In this document: positions 36,519 through 46,852 of the stretch, in pieces
Layout of the letters: every line of letters starts with the position of its first letter
Numbering within the stretch: position 1 is the stretch's first letter
Origin: Flavobacteriaceae bacterium
Lineage (GTDB): Bacteria > Bacteroidota > Bacteroidia > Flavobacteriales > Flavobacteriaceae
Direction: 5' to 3'
DNA length: 64,000 nt
Assembly (NCBI GenBank): GCA_018669795.1
Contig: JABHSQ010000015.1
Location: 58,510 to 122,509, forward strand
The notes under the pieces: generated by a model
What the model was told of the DNA's origin: nothing
The model's input: the letters and a program-made list of their open reading frames with translations, nothing else
The model's database searches: none
Program-made: the position numbers and the translations under genes

Positions 36519-38048
36519 TTAATGCTTAAAATGTCGTATTCCGCTAAATACCATTGCCATAGAATGAGTATTACAATAATCAATACTGAATCCATCTTTA
36601 ATAGAGCCACCTGGCTGAATTACAGCCGTTACTCCAGCGTTATTTGCAATTTCTACACAATCTGGAAACGGAAAAAATGCATCACTTGCCATTACAGATC
36701 CCTTTAAATTAAAATCAAAAGAGGAAGCTTTGTGAATCGCTTGTGTTAATGCATCTACTCTTGATGTTTGACCTGTCCCACTAGCACACAACTGTTTGTC
36801 TTTTACTAAAACGATGGTATTAGATTTTGTATTCTTACAAATTTTTGAAGCAAATACCATATCATTTAACTCGTTAGAAGTTGGTTTATTGTTAGTTACA
36901 TAGGTTAAATTTTCAAGACTGTCTGTTAAATTGTCTTTATCTTGTAGTAAAGTTCCATTTAAACAAGTTCTAACCGTGGTTTTTGGTAATTCAATATTTT
37001 TTTGAATTAAAAGAATTCTATTTTTTTTGTTTTTTAATACCTCTAAAGCATTTTCAGAAAAAGAAGGGGCGATTACCACTTCACAAAATAATTTATGAAT
37101 TTCTTCAGATGTAGCTTCATCAATCTCAACATTGCTAATTAAAACTCCTCCAAAGGCTGAAACAGGATCGCCAGCTAAAGCATCAACATAAGCTTGATAT
37201 ACTGTTTCGCGTTGTGCAATCCCACATGCATTGTTGTGTTTTAAAATTGCGAACGTTGGGGCTTCTCCGGTAAACTCTGCCATTAAGTTAACCGCTGCAT
37301 CTACATCTAATAAATTATTATAGCTTAATTCTTTTCCGTGTAGTTTGTCAAATATTGAATCGAAATCTCCAAAGAAAAACCCTTTTTGATGTGGGTTTTC
37401 ACCATACCGTAAAACCTTGCTATTTGGTTCGCTAATTTTTAAAGAAGAAATGCGTTGATCTTTATTAAAATAATTAAAAATTGCAGTATCATAATGTGAT
37501 GATATATTAAATGATTTTGCAGCAAATTGTTTTCTATCTTTTAAAGAAACTTCACCATTATTTTCTGAAATCAAATTTAATAATTCGTTGTAATCTTCCA
37601 TAGAAGAAACACAAAGTGTATCAGCGAAATTTTTTGCGGCAGCTCTAATTAATGAAATACCACCGATATCAATTTTTTCAATAATATCAGCTTCATCTGC
37701 TCCCGAAGCAACTGTTTTTTCAAAAGGATACAAATCTACAATTACAAGATCCAATTGTGGAATGTTATAAGCTTTCATTTCAGAAACATCACTTTCATGA
37801 TGTTGCCTGTTTAGAATGCCTCCAAAAATTTTTGGGTGCAATGTTTTAACTCTTCCGCCTAAAATGGAAGGGTAATCAGTTACATCTTCAACAGGTATTA
37901 CATCGATTCCTAAATCGTTGATAAACTTTTGAGTTCCACCAGTTGAATAGATAGATACTCCAAGATCGTTTAATTTTCTGACTATAGGTTCTAATCCTTC
38001 TTTGTGAAAAACAGAAATTAATGCAGAGGTGATTTTTTTATTGCTCAT
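36519..38048 (-). CDS. purH: Bifunctional AICAR formyltransferase/IMP cyclohydrolase
   Basis: 509 residues from the ATG at 38048, which opens with the conserved ITSALISVFHKEGL. The longer frame from 38096 adds 16 unrelated residues over the promoter and is rejected. The N-terminal IMP cyclohydrolase domain shows STGGTQKFI near residue 36, GGRVKTLHPK near 64; the formyltransferase domain has RYGENPHQ near 216 and ILKHNNACG near 268, and ends near GGSIKD. It catalyses the last two steps of purine synthesis. Its TAnnTTTG promoter is just upstream. Confidence 0.95.
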   Translation of the reverse strand: MSNKKITSALISVFHKEGLEPIVRKLNDLGVSIYSTGGTQKFINDLGIDVIPVEDVTDYPSILGGRVKTLHPKIFGGILNRQHHESDVSEMKAYNIPQLDLVIVDLYPFEKTVASGADEADIIEKIDIGGISLIRAAAKNFADTLCVSSMEDYNELLNLISENNGEVSLKDRKQFAAKSFNISSHYDTAIFNYFNKDQRISSLKISEPNSKVLRYGENPHQKGFFFGDFDSIFDKLHGKELSYNNLLDVDAAVNLMAEFTGEAPTFAILKHNNACGIAQRETVYQAYVDALAGDPVSAFGGVLISNVEIDEATSEEIHKLFCEVVIAPSFSENALEVLKNKKNRILLIQKNIELPKTTVRTCLNGTLLQDKDNLTDSLENLTYVTNNKPTSNELNDMVFASKICKNTKSNTIVLVKDKQLCASGTGQTSRVDALTQAIHKASSFDFNLKGSVMASDAFFPFPDCVEIANNAGVTAVIQPGGSIKDGFSIDYCNTHSMAMVFSGIRHFKH

Positions 38049-38085
38049 GGAAAATATAGGTTTTAATCTTTGAAAGATACATTTG

Positions 38086-38093
38086 CAAAAGTA
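38086..38093 (-). promoter_or_regulatory. -7 promoter element of purH
   Basis: On the minus strand TACTTTTG matches TAnnTTTG, 37 bases before the purH ATG at 38048. This location also argues against the longer purH start at 38096. Confidence 0.5.
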
Positions 38094-38242
38094 CATAATT
38101 ACCTCTTAAACTTGTAACATATGTTAATAGAAAACGTCTTATATTAGTGAAACTTTTTTGACAGAAAAAGACCATTAGGATTTTGCTAAAAATTATGTTT
38201 CAAAACTTTGAATGTAAAGGAAGTTTATATTAAATTTTAAAG

Positions 38243-39496
38243 ATGTTTATATATCTACGTGTATTAAAAGAAAGTTTCAATTTTGCCATCAACGCACTTA
38301 AAAATAATAAGCTGCGTACATTTTTGTCATTATTAGGAGTTACCATCGGTATTTTTTCAATAATAGCCGTTTTAGCCGCGGTAGATTCTCTTAAAAAGGA
38401 AATTGATGATAGTATTAGTTCTCTAGATAATAGTACCATTATTGTAATGCGTTTTTCTTTTGGGCCCTCTGATATTCCTCGTTGGAAACGACAACAATTT
38501 CCGGATGTAAGTTATGATGAATATGAATATATAAGCAGGTATATGCCGGATACGGAGGCGGCTTCATTTTCTTTAAATGTGCCGTCAACTTCTATAAAGC
38601 ATGAAGAGAATTCAGTTTCTAATGTAGAAATTGGCGCTGTTACTTATGAATATTATGATATTGAAGCGCTTAAAATTGCAGAAGGACGTTTTTTTAACGA
38701 ATCTGAATCCAATAGCGGAACTCCTGTAATTATTCTTGGAGATGAAATAGCCAAAACATTATTCCCTTCCACCATAGCGCTTGGTAAAAAAGTACGACTG
38801 TATGGGCGAAAATTTGTGGTAATTGGAGTGCTAAAAAAAGAAGGTTCCGGCTTATTTGGGGGGTCAAAGGATACTGCGGTTTTCTTTCCAGTAAATATGG
38901 CAAGAAAAATATTTGGAGACAATAATAAATCTACTTTTCCACAAATTATTGTAAAACCAGAAAGCGGAATTGATAATGCGGGGTATATCGCTTTATTAAA
39001 ACAAAAAATTAGAATGGCAAGAGGATTAAAACCCGATGATATTGATAATTTCTTTGTCAATCGCTTAGAGGGCTTTAAAGATATAATTGATGGAATTACG
39101 GGGACCATGAATGGAATTGGATGGGTTATTAGTGCATTTTCATTGTTGGTAGGAGGTTTTGGTATTGCTAATATTATGTTTGTTAGTGTGAAGGAACGAA
39201 CCAATTTGATAGGGATACAAAAGTCATTAGGAGCAAAAAATAAGTTTATTTTATTTCAGTTTTTATTTGAAGCAGTTATCCTTTCGGTAATTGGTGGATT
39301 AATTGGATTGATATTGGTTTTTATGGTATCGATTTTCGCATCTACATTTACCGGTGATTTTAATTTTGTATTATCTCCTTGGAACATGTTTATCGGAACT
39401 GCAATATCTGCAATTATTGGACTCATCGCAGGTATTATTCCAGCCATTTCAGCATCAAAACTAGATCCAGTTGAAGCGATAAGAACCGGAATGTAA
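38243..39496 (+). CDS. ABC transporter permease, MacB/FtsX type
   Basis: A 417-residue permease: an N-terminal helix (LSLLGVTIGIFSIIAVLAA near residue 30), a periplasmic MacB_PCD domain (about 50-250) and an FtsX domain with three helices (about 285-405), ending ASKLDPVEAIRTGM, a characteristic finish of MacB-like permeases. It probably drives extrusion of a molecule or signals to the envelope with a separate ATPase. No ATPase or MacA gene is beside it, so its partner must be encoded elsewhere. Confidence 0.88.
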   Translation: MFIYLRVLKESFNFAINALKNNKLRTFLSLLGVTIGIFSIIAVLAAVDSLKKEIDDSISSLDNSTIIVMRFSFGPSDIPRWKRQQFPDVSYDEYEYISRYMPDTEAASFSLNVPSTSIKHEENSVSNVEIGAVTYEYYDIEALKIAEGRFFNESESNSGTPVIILGDEIAKTLFPSTIALGKKVRLYGRKFVVIGVLKKEGSGLFGGSKDTAVFFPVNMARKIFGDNNKSTFPQIIVKPESGIDNAGYIALLKQKIRMARGLKPDDIDNFFVNRLEGFKDIIDGITGTMNGIGWVISAFSLLVGGFGIANIMFVSVKERTNLIGIQKSLGAKNKFILFQFLFEAVILSVIGGLIGLILVFMVSIFASTFTGDFNFVLSPWNMFIGTAISAIIGLIAGIIPAISASKLDPVEAIRTGM

Positions 39497-39518
39497 TACA
39501 GATTTAGTTTTTGAAAAA

Positions 39519-39977
39519 TTAAAGAATTGTAACTACTTGTTCATTAATCCATTCTAAAAAACGTTCGTCTTTTTTTGAAAAAGGAGCAGCGGAATTAGAA
39601 TCAACATCTATTTGACCTACATTAATTCCATCTTTAAATAAAGGAATTACAATTTCAGCTTTTACATGAATGCTACAGGCAATATAGTTATCCTGTGCTT
39701 TTACATCTTCCACTATAAAATTTTGATTAGAGACTGCTACTTGACCACAAATACCTTTTCCAAAAGGGATAACTGTATGATTTGTTGGTTCGCCAGCAAA
39801 GGCTTTTAAATGCAAGGTTTTTTCTTTATGATTGGCAAAGTAAAATCCAACCCAATCGTAATAATCAATACTGTTTTGAAGAATCTCACAAACTGCACTA
39901 AGGCGATTGTTGATGGTTAAATTATCATGACTTATAATTTCTTTAATTTTATCCTGAATATTTTTATAGTGCATCAA
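39519..39977 (-). CDS. GAF domain protein, related to free methionine-(R)-sulfoxide reductase
   Basis: 152 residues forming one GAF domain of the fRMsr type: YYDWVGFYFA near residue 39, FGKGICGQVA (Cys77) and IACSIHVKAEIVIPL (Cys101). In known fRMsr enzymes three cysteines act together; the one ten residues before the first conserved site (E. coli Cys84 counterpart) is missing here (NHTVIPFG). The remaining two correspond to the E. coli Cys94 and the catalytic Cys118. So the enzyme may work with a two-cysteine relay or be a small-molecule sensor. Convergent with the FtsX-type permease. Confidence 0.75.
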   Translation of the reverse strand: MMHYKNIQDKIKEIISHDNLTINNRLSAVCEILQNSIDYYDWVGFYFANHKEKTLHLKAFAGEPTNHTVIPFGKGICGQVAVSNQNFIVEDVKAQDNYIACSIHVKAEIVIPLFKDGINVGQIDVDSNSAAPFSKKDERFLEWINEQVVTIL

Positions 39978-40311
39978 AAAATATTTAAAAGCAAAGTTAA
40001 TAAAAAGCTGCTATTTTTTAAGATTTAAATATATTCAATACAATTATTTCTCTAGTATTAATTTGTGTGTTTTTTAAATTAGGAGTATTGTGAAATTATC
40101 TTCAATTTTATATGTAGTATTTTTTGTTTCTTGTTTTTTTATTCAGGTTCTAAAAATTTAATCGCACTTTTTTATAGTGAGTATTTTTTCATTAAATCAT
40201 TGATTATGTATGTTTTAATTCCATTTTTTTTGTTTTTATAAAATTTAAATTTAAGTTAAATAAGAACGTTAAATTGATTTTTTTGAAGTTTATGTTGTAA
40301 TTTCGCTCTAT
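39978..40311. other. AT-rich intergenic stretch without a supported gene
   Basis: About 330 bases between divergent genes. It holds the promoter described for the HYC_CC_PP gene at its right end. A 23-codon GTG frame at 40090-40161 with a lipobox-like VFFVSC is too short to call. Otherwise nothing recognisable. Confidence 0.6.
40274..40305 (+). promoter_or_regulatory. Promoter of the metal module
   Basis: TTG (40274-40276) is followed after 21 bases by TAATTTCG, one mismatch from TAnnTTTG, 7 bases before the ATG at 40312, giving a very short leader. Confidence 0.4.
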
Positions 40312-40722
40312 ATGCAAAAAGTAATTTCAATAGTACTGACCATTTTAATGTTAGCGAGTAGCACAGGTGTTACCTATGCTAAACATTTTTGTGGAGATTT
40401 TGAAGTTATTTCTACCATTACATTAGGTGAGAAGAATCTTAGCTGCGGTATGGAAATGTATGCAAAAAAGTGTGATAATGAAATGCAGGAAGAAAATCAC
40501 CATTGTTGTAAAAATAAATACGAAAATGTAGCTACTGATGATAATTATTCTTTATCATTAATTGATGTTCAAATAAATGTGCCTTTTATTTCAAGTTTCG
40601 TTTCTGTATTTGTATTTCAACAATTAAGTGATACTTCTCAAGCGCTTCTTTTTTATGCAAATTACAAACCTCCACCTATAGGTAAAGACATACCTGTTCT
40701 TTATCAGGTATTTACCATTTGA
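40312..40722 (+). CDS. HYC_CC_PP family protein
   Basis: A 136-residue exported protein with the three family marks: HFC after the signal peptide (AKHFCG near residue 25; usually HYC), a double cysteine in NHHCCKN near residue 61, and YKPPPIG near residue 120. The family is restricted to Bacteroidota and usually lies just before a TonB-dependent receptor and a heavy-metal-associated protein, as it does here. Cys and His clusters suggest metal binding in the periplasm. Function is not established experimentally as far as I know. Confidence 0.8.
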   Translation: MQKVISIVLTILMLASSTGVTYAKHFCGDFEVISTITLGEKNLSCGMEMYAKKCDNEMQEENHHCCKNKYENVATDDNYSLSLIDVQINVPFISSFVSVFVFQQLSDTSQALLFYANYKPPPIGKDIPVLYQVFTI

Positions 40723-40798
40723 TTTTTCTTTTTTTAAGTTTTATTAAAAGCAATAGCTGTTTTTAATTTTCAACCTATTTATAAGAAAAAATTAAAAA

Positions 40799-43042
40799 AT
40801 GAAATACCTATTATTTATACTATTATTAACACCATTGTTATCCATTTCTCAAAATAAAATAGAAGGGATACTATTAGAAAAAAATGAAAATAACGAAACC
40901 ATTGGTTTAGCAGGAGCTAATGTATTTTGGTTAAATACTTCTGTGGGAACGATCACCGACTTAGATGGATCCTTTACGATTCCGTATAAAAAGGAATATA
41001 AAAAACTTGTTTTTAGTTATGTAGGTTATAAAACCGATACACTACTAATTTCAAACACGAAACCGATAAAACATACCTTAACAGCAAAAGGGCAGTTAGA
41101 TGAGGTGCTAATTAGTACTAGAAAAAAAGCGTCTACAAGATCTTTTTTATCTGCTACTAATGTGATTAACGTAAGTAGTTCAGAATTGTTAAAAGCTGCT
41201 TGCTGTAATCTTTCTGAAAGTTTTGAAACCAATCCTTCCATCGATGTAAATTTTGCAGATGCAATTACAGGAACTCGACAAATTAAAATGTTAGGTTTAA
41301 CCAGTCCGTATATTTTAATAACTACCGAAAATATTCCTTCCATAAGAGGTGCTTCACAAGCTTATGGGTTGAGTTTTATTCCAGGTACTTGGATATCAAG
41401 TATTCAAATTACCAAAGGAGCGGGAAGTGTTGTAAATGGTTTTGAAAGTATTGCTGGTCAAATTAATGCAGAGCTGCAAAAACCTTCAACTGACGATCGA
41501 TTATTTGTCAATGTTTATGGCAATGCAAATGGACGAATGGAATTAAATACCCATTTAAATAGCAAAATTTCAGATAAATGGGATACTGGACTATATGTGC
41601 ATGGGAATTTAAGAAATCAAAAATTTGATAAAAATCAAGATTCATTTTTAGATATGCCATTACAAGAACAACTAAACTTGATGAACCGTTGGCAATATAT
41701 AAATAATGAAAAAGGCCTCGTAAGTTTTATAAATATTAAGTTTTTAAATGATGAAAAACAAACAGGTCAAATAGATTTTGATCCTAAAACAGATAAGTTT
41801 ACAACTAATTATTGGGGTAGTGAAATTGATACAAGACGTTTTGAAGCTTCCGCAAAATTTGGTTATGTAAATCCTGAAATTCCTTACCAAAGTATGGGAG
41901 TTCAAGCAGCATATAGCAATCATGTGCAAGATTCTTATTTTGGATTTAACGTGTATAATATTACTCATAATAGTGTGTATGCTAATGCTATTTTTAATTC
42001 TATTATCGGTGATTCTAGAAACAAGTTTAAAACGGGTATTAGTGCAACCTATGATGACTATAATGAACTCGTAAATACCACTGTATATCAACGTACTGAA
42101 AACTCATTAGGAGCATTTTTTGAATATTCGTATGATAATTTAGGTGATTTAAACCTTACTGCTGGATTGCGAATTGATACGGATAATTTACTGGGAACTT
42201 TTTTAACTCCAAGAATACACTTAAGGTACACACCTTGGGACGATTCAGCATTTAGAGTTTCCGCTGGAAGGGGTAAAAGAAGTGCTAATATTTTTACTGA
42301 AAATCAAAAAATGTTTGCATCTTCTAGAGCAATTAACATTTTAGACACCAACGGAAGTGTTTATGGTTTGGACCCAGAAATTGCTTGGAATTATGGAGTG
42401 TCATTCTCACAAAAATTTACTGTTTTTGGAAAAAAATCTGAAGTAACTTTTGATTATTACCGAACCGATTTTGTAAATCAAATTGTAGTGGATTGGGAGA
42501 ACCCACGGGAAGTGAATTTTTATAATTTAAAGGGAGAAAGTTATGCAAATAGTTTTCAAGCGGAATTAAGTATTAATATTGCTGAAGGCTTAGATGTTAG
42601 AACAGCTTATAAATATTACGATGTAAAAACTGATTATAGTTATAGTTATGGAAAGCTAGACAATCCTTTAATTCCAAAAGATCGGGTTTTTGCGAATGTT
42701 TCGTATGAAACAAAAAGAAAAGATAAAGGTGCGCAATGGAAGTTTGATACCACCTTTAATTGGTTAGGAGAACAACGTTTTTCTTCAACTTACGGAAACC
42801 CAATAGCATATAAATTACCTGAAAAAACTCCAACAGTAGTTACTTTAAATACTCAAATCACAAAAGTATTTTCTACTTCTTTTGAGTTATATTTGGGAGG
42901 AGAAAATTTAACAAACGAAAAACAATCGGATCCAATATTAAACAGTGAAAATCCTTTTGAGGATACTTTTGATACTACCTTTGTATACGGCCCAATTTTT
43001 GGAGTTAGTTTTTATGCAGGATTACGTTATAAAATAAATTAA
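40799..43042 (+). CDS. TonB-dependent outer-membrane receptor, probably for metal
   Basis: A 747-residue receptor: signal peptide (LLTPLLSISQNK), a carboxypeptidase-regulatory-like domain (about 22-100, GLAGANVFWLNTSVGT), a plug domain (about 115-225, with QIKMLGLTSPYILI and ESIAGQIN) and a 22-strand barrel ending GVSFYAGLRYKIN. The plug carries a double cysteine (ACCNLSESF near residue 138), fitting a metal ligand. It has no SusD partner. Genes on both sides encode Cys/His-rich periplasmic proteins, so copper or another soft metal is the likely cargo (inference). Confidence 0.85.
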   Translation: MKYLLFILLLTPLLSISQNKIEGILLEKNENNETIGLAGANVFWLNTSVGTITDLDGSFTIPYKKEYKKLVFSYVGYKTDTLLISNTKPIKHTLTAKGQLDEVLISTRKKASTRSFLSATNVINVSSSELLKAACCNLSESFETNPSIDVNFADAITGTRQIKMLGLTSPYILITTENIPSIRGASQAYGLSFIPGTWISSIQITKGAGSVVNGFESIAGQINAELQKPSTDDRLFVNVYGNANGRMELNTHLNSKISDKWDTGLYVHGNLRNQKFDKNQDSFLDMPLQEQLNLMNRWQYINNEKGLVSFINIKFLNDEKQTGQIDFDPKTDKFTTNYWGSEIDTRRFEASAKFGYVNPEIPYQSMGVQAAYSNHVQDSYFGFNVYNITHNSVYANAIFNSIIGDSRNKFKTGISATYDDYNELVNTTVYQRTENSLGAFFEYSYDNLGDLNLTAGLRIDTDNLLGTFLTPRIHLRYTPWDDSAFRVSAGRGKRSANIFTENQKMFASSRAINILDTNGSVYGLDPEIAWNYGVSFSQKFTVFGKKSEVTFDYYRTDFVNQIVVDWENPREVNFYNLKGESYANSFQAELSINIAEGLDVRTAYKYYDVKTDYSYSYGKLDNPLIPKDRVFANVSYETKRKDKGAQWKFDTTFNWLGEQRFSSTYGNPIAYKLPEKTPTVVTLNTQITKVFSTSFELYLGGENLTNEKQSDPILNSENPFEDTFDTTFVYGPIFGVSFYAGLRYKIN

Positions 43043-43047
43043 AAAAA

Positions 43048-43410
43048 ATGAAAATGAAAAGAATAATTTTATTGGGACTATTTTTATTTATAGGAATTAC
43101 CCTTAGTGCACAAAATAAAAATGCAAAAGCAACTATTGAAGTAGATGGAGTTTGTTTAATGTGTAAAGATCGAATTGAAAAAGCATCCATTAAAACCAAA
43201 GGAGTAAAATCTGCTGTTTGGAATATAGAAACTCATGAGTTAAATCTTGTTTATGATGAACGTAAAACAGATTTAATCCAAATTCAAGAAGGAATTGCAG
43301 CAGTTGGTCATGATACTTTAGAGATCATAGCTACCGATGAAGCCTATGCTTCGGTGCATCCTTGTTGTAAATATAGAAGTGATGAAATTATAGAAGATCA
43401 CGAGAATTAG
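43048..43410 (+). CDS. Exported heavy-metal-associated (HMA) domain protein
   Basis: A 120-residue protein with a signal peptide (LFIGITLSAQ) and an HMA domain with CLMCKDRIEKA (CxxC near residues 35-38), the copper-chaperone-like site, plus a C-terminal HPCCKYR near residue 108. It lies 5 bases after the TonB receptor, so both are translated from one mRNA. It probably takes metal from the receptor in the periplasm. A strong terminator ends the module. Confidence 0.85.
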   Translation: MKMKRIILLGLFLFIGITLSAQNKNAKATIEVDGVCLMCKDRIEKASIKTKGVKSAVWNIETHELNLVYDERKTDLIQIQEGIAAVGHDTLEIIATDEAYASVHPCCKYRSDEIIEDHEN

Positions 43411-43424
43411 AAAAATAATAAACC

Positions 43425-43460
43425 AAAAAAAAAGACCTCTAATATTAGAGGTCTTTTTTT
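43425..43460. terminator. Bidirectional terminator between the metal module and groEL
   Basis: A perfect palindrome, GACCTCTAAT / ATTAGAGGTC, flanked by an A-run on the left and a T-run on the right, so it can stop transcription from both convergent sides. Confidence 0.9.
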
Positions 43461-43478
43461 ATAATTGGTTTTGATGTC

Positions 43479-45128
<1,650 letters not shown>

Positions 45129-45171
45129 TTATATTTCCAAGAAATTGGAAGTCTTTTTGATTAAACTTTAA

Positions 45172-45447
45172 TTAAATAATTGCTAGAATATCTTCTTCTC
45201 GCATAATAAGGTAATCGCTACCTTCATGTTTTAACTCACTTCCTGAATATTTTCCATAAAGAACAAGGTCGCCAACTTTTACTGTCATGTCGTGATCTTT
45301 TTTTCCTTTTCCTACTGCAACAACTTTACCTTGTTGTGGTTTCTCTTTTGCAGAATCTGGGATGTATAATCCTGAAGCAGTTTTTGTTTCCGCTTCTTGA
45401 GGTTCTACTAAAACTCTATCTGAAAGAGGTTGAATTTTTAATGCCAT
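45172..45447 (-). CDS. groES: Co-chaperonin GroES
   Basis: 91-residue GroES with [10 protein letters not shown] near the start, the mobile loop [10 protein letters not shown] and the C-terminal [13 protein letters not shown]. It caps GroEL. A promoter-like sequence lies about 50 bases upstream. No CIRCE element (HrcA site) is visible, so heat-shock control must be by another route. Confidence 0.97.
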   Translation of the reverse strand: MALKIQPLSDRVLVEPQEAETKTASGLYIPDSAKEKPQQGKVVAVGKGKKDHDMTVKVGDLVLYGKYSGSELKHEGSDYLIMREEDILAII

Positions 45448-45493
45448 TATCAGTGTTTTTTTATTAATTATAAATTTATGATAGTCTATACGC

Positions 45494-45524
45494 TAAAAGT
45501 ATGCCACTTGAAAATAGGTGACAA
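45494..45524 (-). promoter_or_regulatory. Probable groES-groEL promoter
   Basis: On the minus strand TTG is followed after 20 bases by TACTTTTA, one mismatch from TAnnTTTG. The spacer is framed by an inverted pair ACTTG / CAAGT that may be a regulator site or chance. Confidence 0.45.
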
Positions 45525-45535
45525 GTACCCATAAA

Positions 45536-45567
45536 AAATGCCAGCTTGTCATAAGCTGGCATTTTTA
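45536..45567 (-). terminator. Rho-independent terminator after secG
   Basis: The stem AAATGCCAGCTT / AAGCTGGCATTT with loop GTCAT is followed on the minus strand by a T-run. It separates secG from groES. Confidence 0.85.
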
Positions 45568-45586
45568 TATTTTATGTAAAATAGTA

Positions 45587-45925
45587 CTAGTTACTATCTT
45601 CAGTTGTTTTTTGTGGCGCAGCATCTACTGGTGCTAAGGCGTTTTCTATAGCATTTTCGTCGAAAGCTTTAGAACCAGCATTTCCAGGACCTCCCATAAT
45701 TGAGATGTTAGAAAGTAATATTAATGCTAATAATAAAGTAGCTAAAGTCCAAGTACTTTTATCTAAGAAATCTGTTGTTTTTTGAACTCCTCCTAATTGT
45801 TGTGTTCCACCACCTCCAAAAGAGGAAGATAATCCACCTCCTTTAGGATTTTGTACCATAATTACTACTATTAATAAAAATGCTATAAAAATTATTAGTC
45901 CTATGAATATTGTAAACGTGCTCAT
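45587..45925 (-). CDS. secG: Protein translocase subunit SecG
   Basis: 112 residues with two membrane helices (about 3-23 and 55-75), the conserved QNPKGGGLSSSFGGG loop (residues 25-39) and an acidic-alanine C-terminal tail. Part of the SecYEG channel. It overlaps the TPR gene start region by 4 bases, and a terminator follows. Confidence 0.92.
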   Translation of the reverse strand: MSTFTIFIGLIIFIAFLLIVVIMVQNPKGGGLSSSFGGGGTQQLGGVQKTTDFLDKSTWTLATLLLALILLSNISIMGGPGNAGSKAFDENAIENALAPVDAAPQKTTEDSN

Positions 45926-46830
45926 GAGTCTTTTATATTAATCTGTTTATTTATTGCTCGAATTTGGTCTGCAAAGTAACCACTTTTTTCGGGATATTTC
46001 AAACTTAAAATATGATATGCTTGCAATGCTTTTTTAAAGTTCTTTTGCTGCAAATAAACCTTGGCTAAAGTTTCGGTCATTAGTGCTTCAGGTGTCTGTG
46101 AATATTGGCTTGCAAGATTTTCTTGCGCTTCCTTATTAGCATCAACGTTAGATGTGTTTAGTCCTTGTTTTATCTTAGGTCTATCTTGAATAAACTTATC
46201 AATCAAGTCAAAATTCTGCTTATTTATTGAAGGAGTTTCTTTAATTTCTTCTCGAATGATGGGTGTTGCCGAAGTTAATTTTAACCATTCAGAAAAAGAA
46301 TGTCCATCTTCTTTTGTAAAGTCTAAAGGCTGATTTTCTTCTAATTCATTTCCTAGTGTTTCTTTAATAAAAGGATTAGTTTCCACTTCATTTGCTTCCA
46401 TCATTCCTTTAATATAATCTTCTTTTCTATGAAATAAATCTGGGTTTAATATAGCCTCTGCTTTTTTTAATTCTACTTTAATTTGATTGTCAATTTCGAC
46501 ACTTACTTGTTCCGAAATATTCTCTGAAACAACTTCCATTTCAATTACAGATTCGTCATGTTGCTGAATGATTCCCGATATTTCATTTTGAATAAAATGA
46601 TCAGAGGTAATGTATTCAAAAAGAATGTTTCTGTCTGCAGTATAAGCAGCGGTTAATTTTAAAGAGTCATTGTATAAATAGTTGTTCGAATTTTTTAAGC
46701 CTTTTAATTGCAATGCTCTTGCAGATTGAAAATAAGGATGTTCTTCAATAACATCAGATAATTCAACTTGACGTTCTTTGCTTATTTCTTGTGGATTTGC
46801 AAGAAGATATGTATAGTTTTTTGTATTCAT
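45922..46830 (-). CDS. TPR-like cytoplasmic protein of unknown function
   Basis: 302 residues, no signal peptide. The N-terminal part (EISKERQVELSDVIEE, then PYFQSARALQLKGLK) is helical; the middle is acidic and low-complexity; the C-terminal about 60 residues look like a tetratricopeptide pair (ALMTETLAKVYLQQKNFKKAL). It is a flavobacterial protein regularly found between lptE and secG. The function is unknown. Confidence 0.7.
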   Translation of the reverse strand: MNTKNYTYLLANPQEISKERQVELSDVIEEHPYFQSARALQLKGLKNSNNYLYNDSLKLTAAYTADRNILFEYITSDHFIQNEISGIIQQHDESVIEMEVVSENISEQVSVEIDNQIKVELKKAEAILNPDLFHRKEDYIKGMMEANEVETNPFIKETLGNELEENQPLDFTKEDGHSFSEWLKLTSATPIIREEIKETPSINKQNFDLIDKFIQDRPKIKQGLNTSNVDANKEAQENLASQYSQTPEALMTETLAKVYLQQKNFKKALQAYHILSLKYPEKSGYFADQIRAINKQINIKDS

Positions 46831-46852
46831 AATTCCCTTAAATAGGGCTTAA

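Noticed and set aside
38049..38096. Longer start for purH (from 38096)
   Set aside because: The added residues are not conserved and cover the TACTTTTG promoter element; the family begins at the Met at 38048.
38653..39204. A 183-codon open frame on the minus strand inside the FtsX-type permease
   Set aside because: It is antisense to a well-supported permease, has no domain, no promoter and low-complexity proline/isoleucine content typical of a shadow frame.
40090..40161. A 23-codon GTG-started frame with a lipobox-like VFFVSC segment
   Set aside because: Too short, with no mature part after the cysteine and no neighbour to support it; could be a relic but cannot be shown.
45448..45586. Search for a CIRCE element before groES
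   Set aside because: No TTAGCACTC-type inverted repeat is present; only the promoter, a 5-base dyad and the secG terminator.
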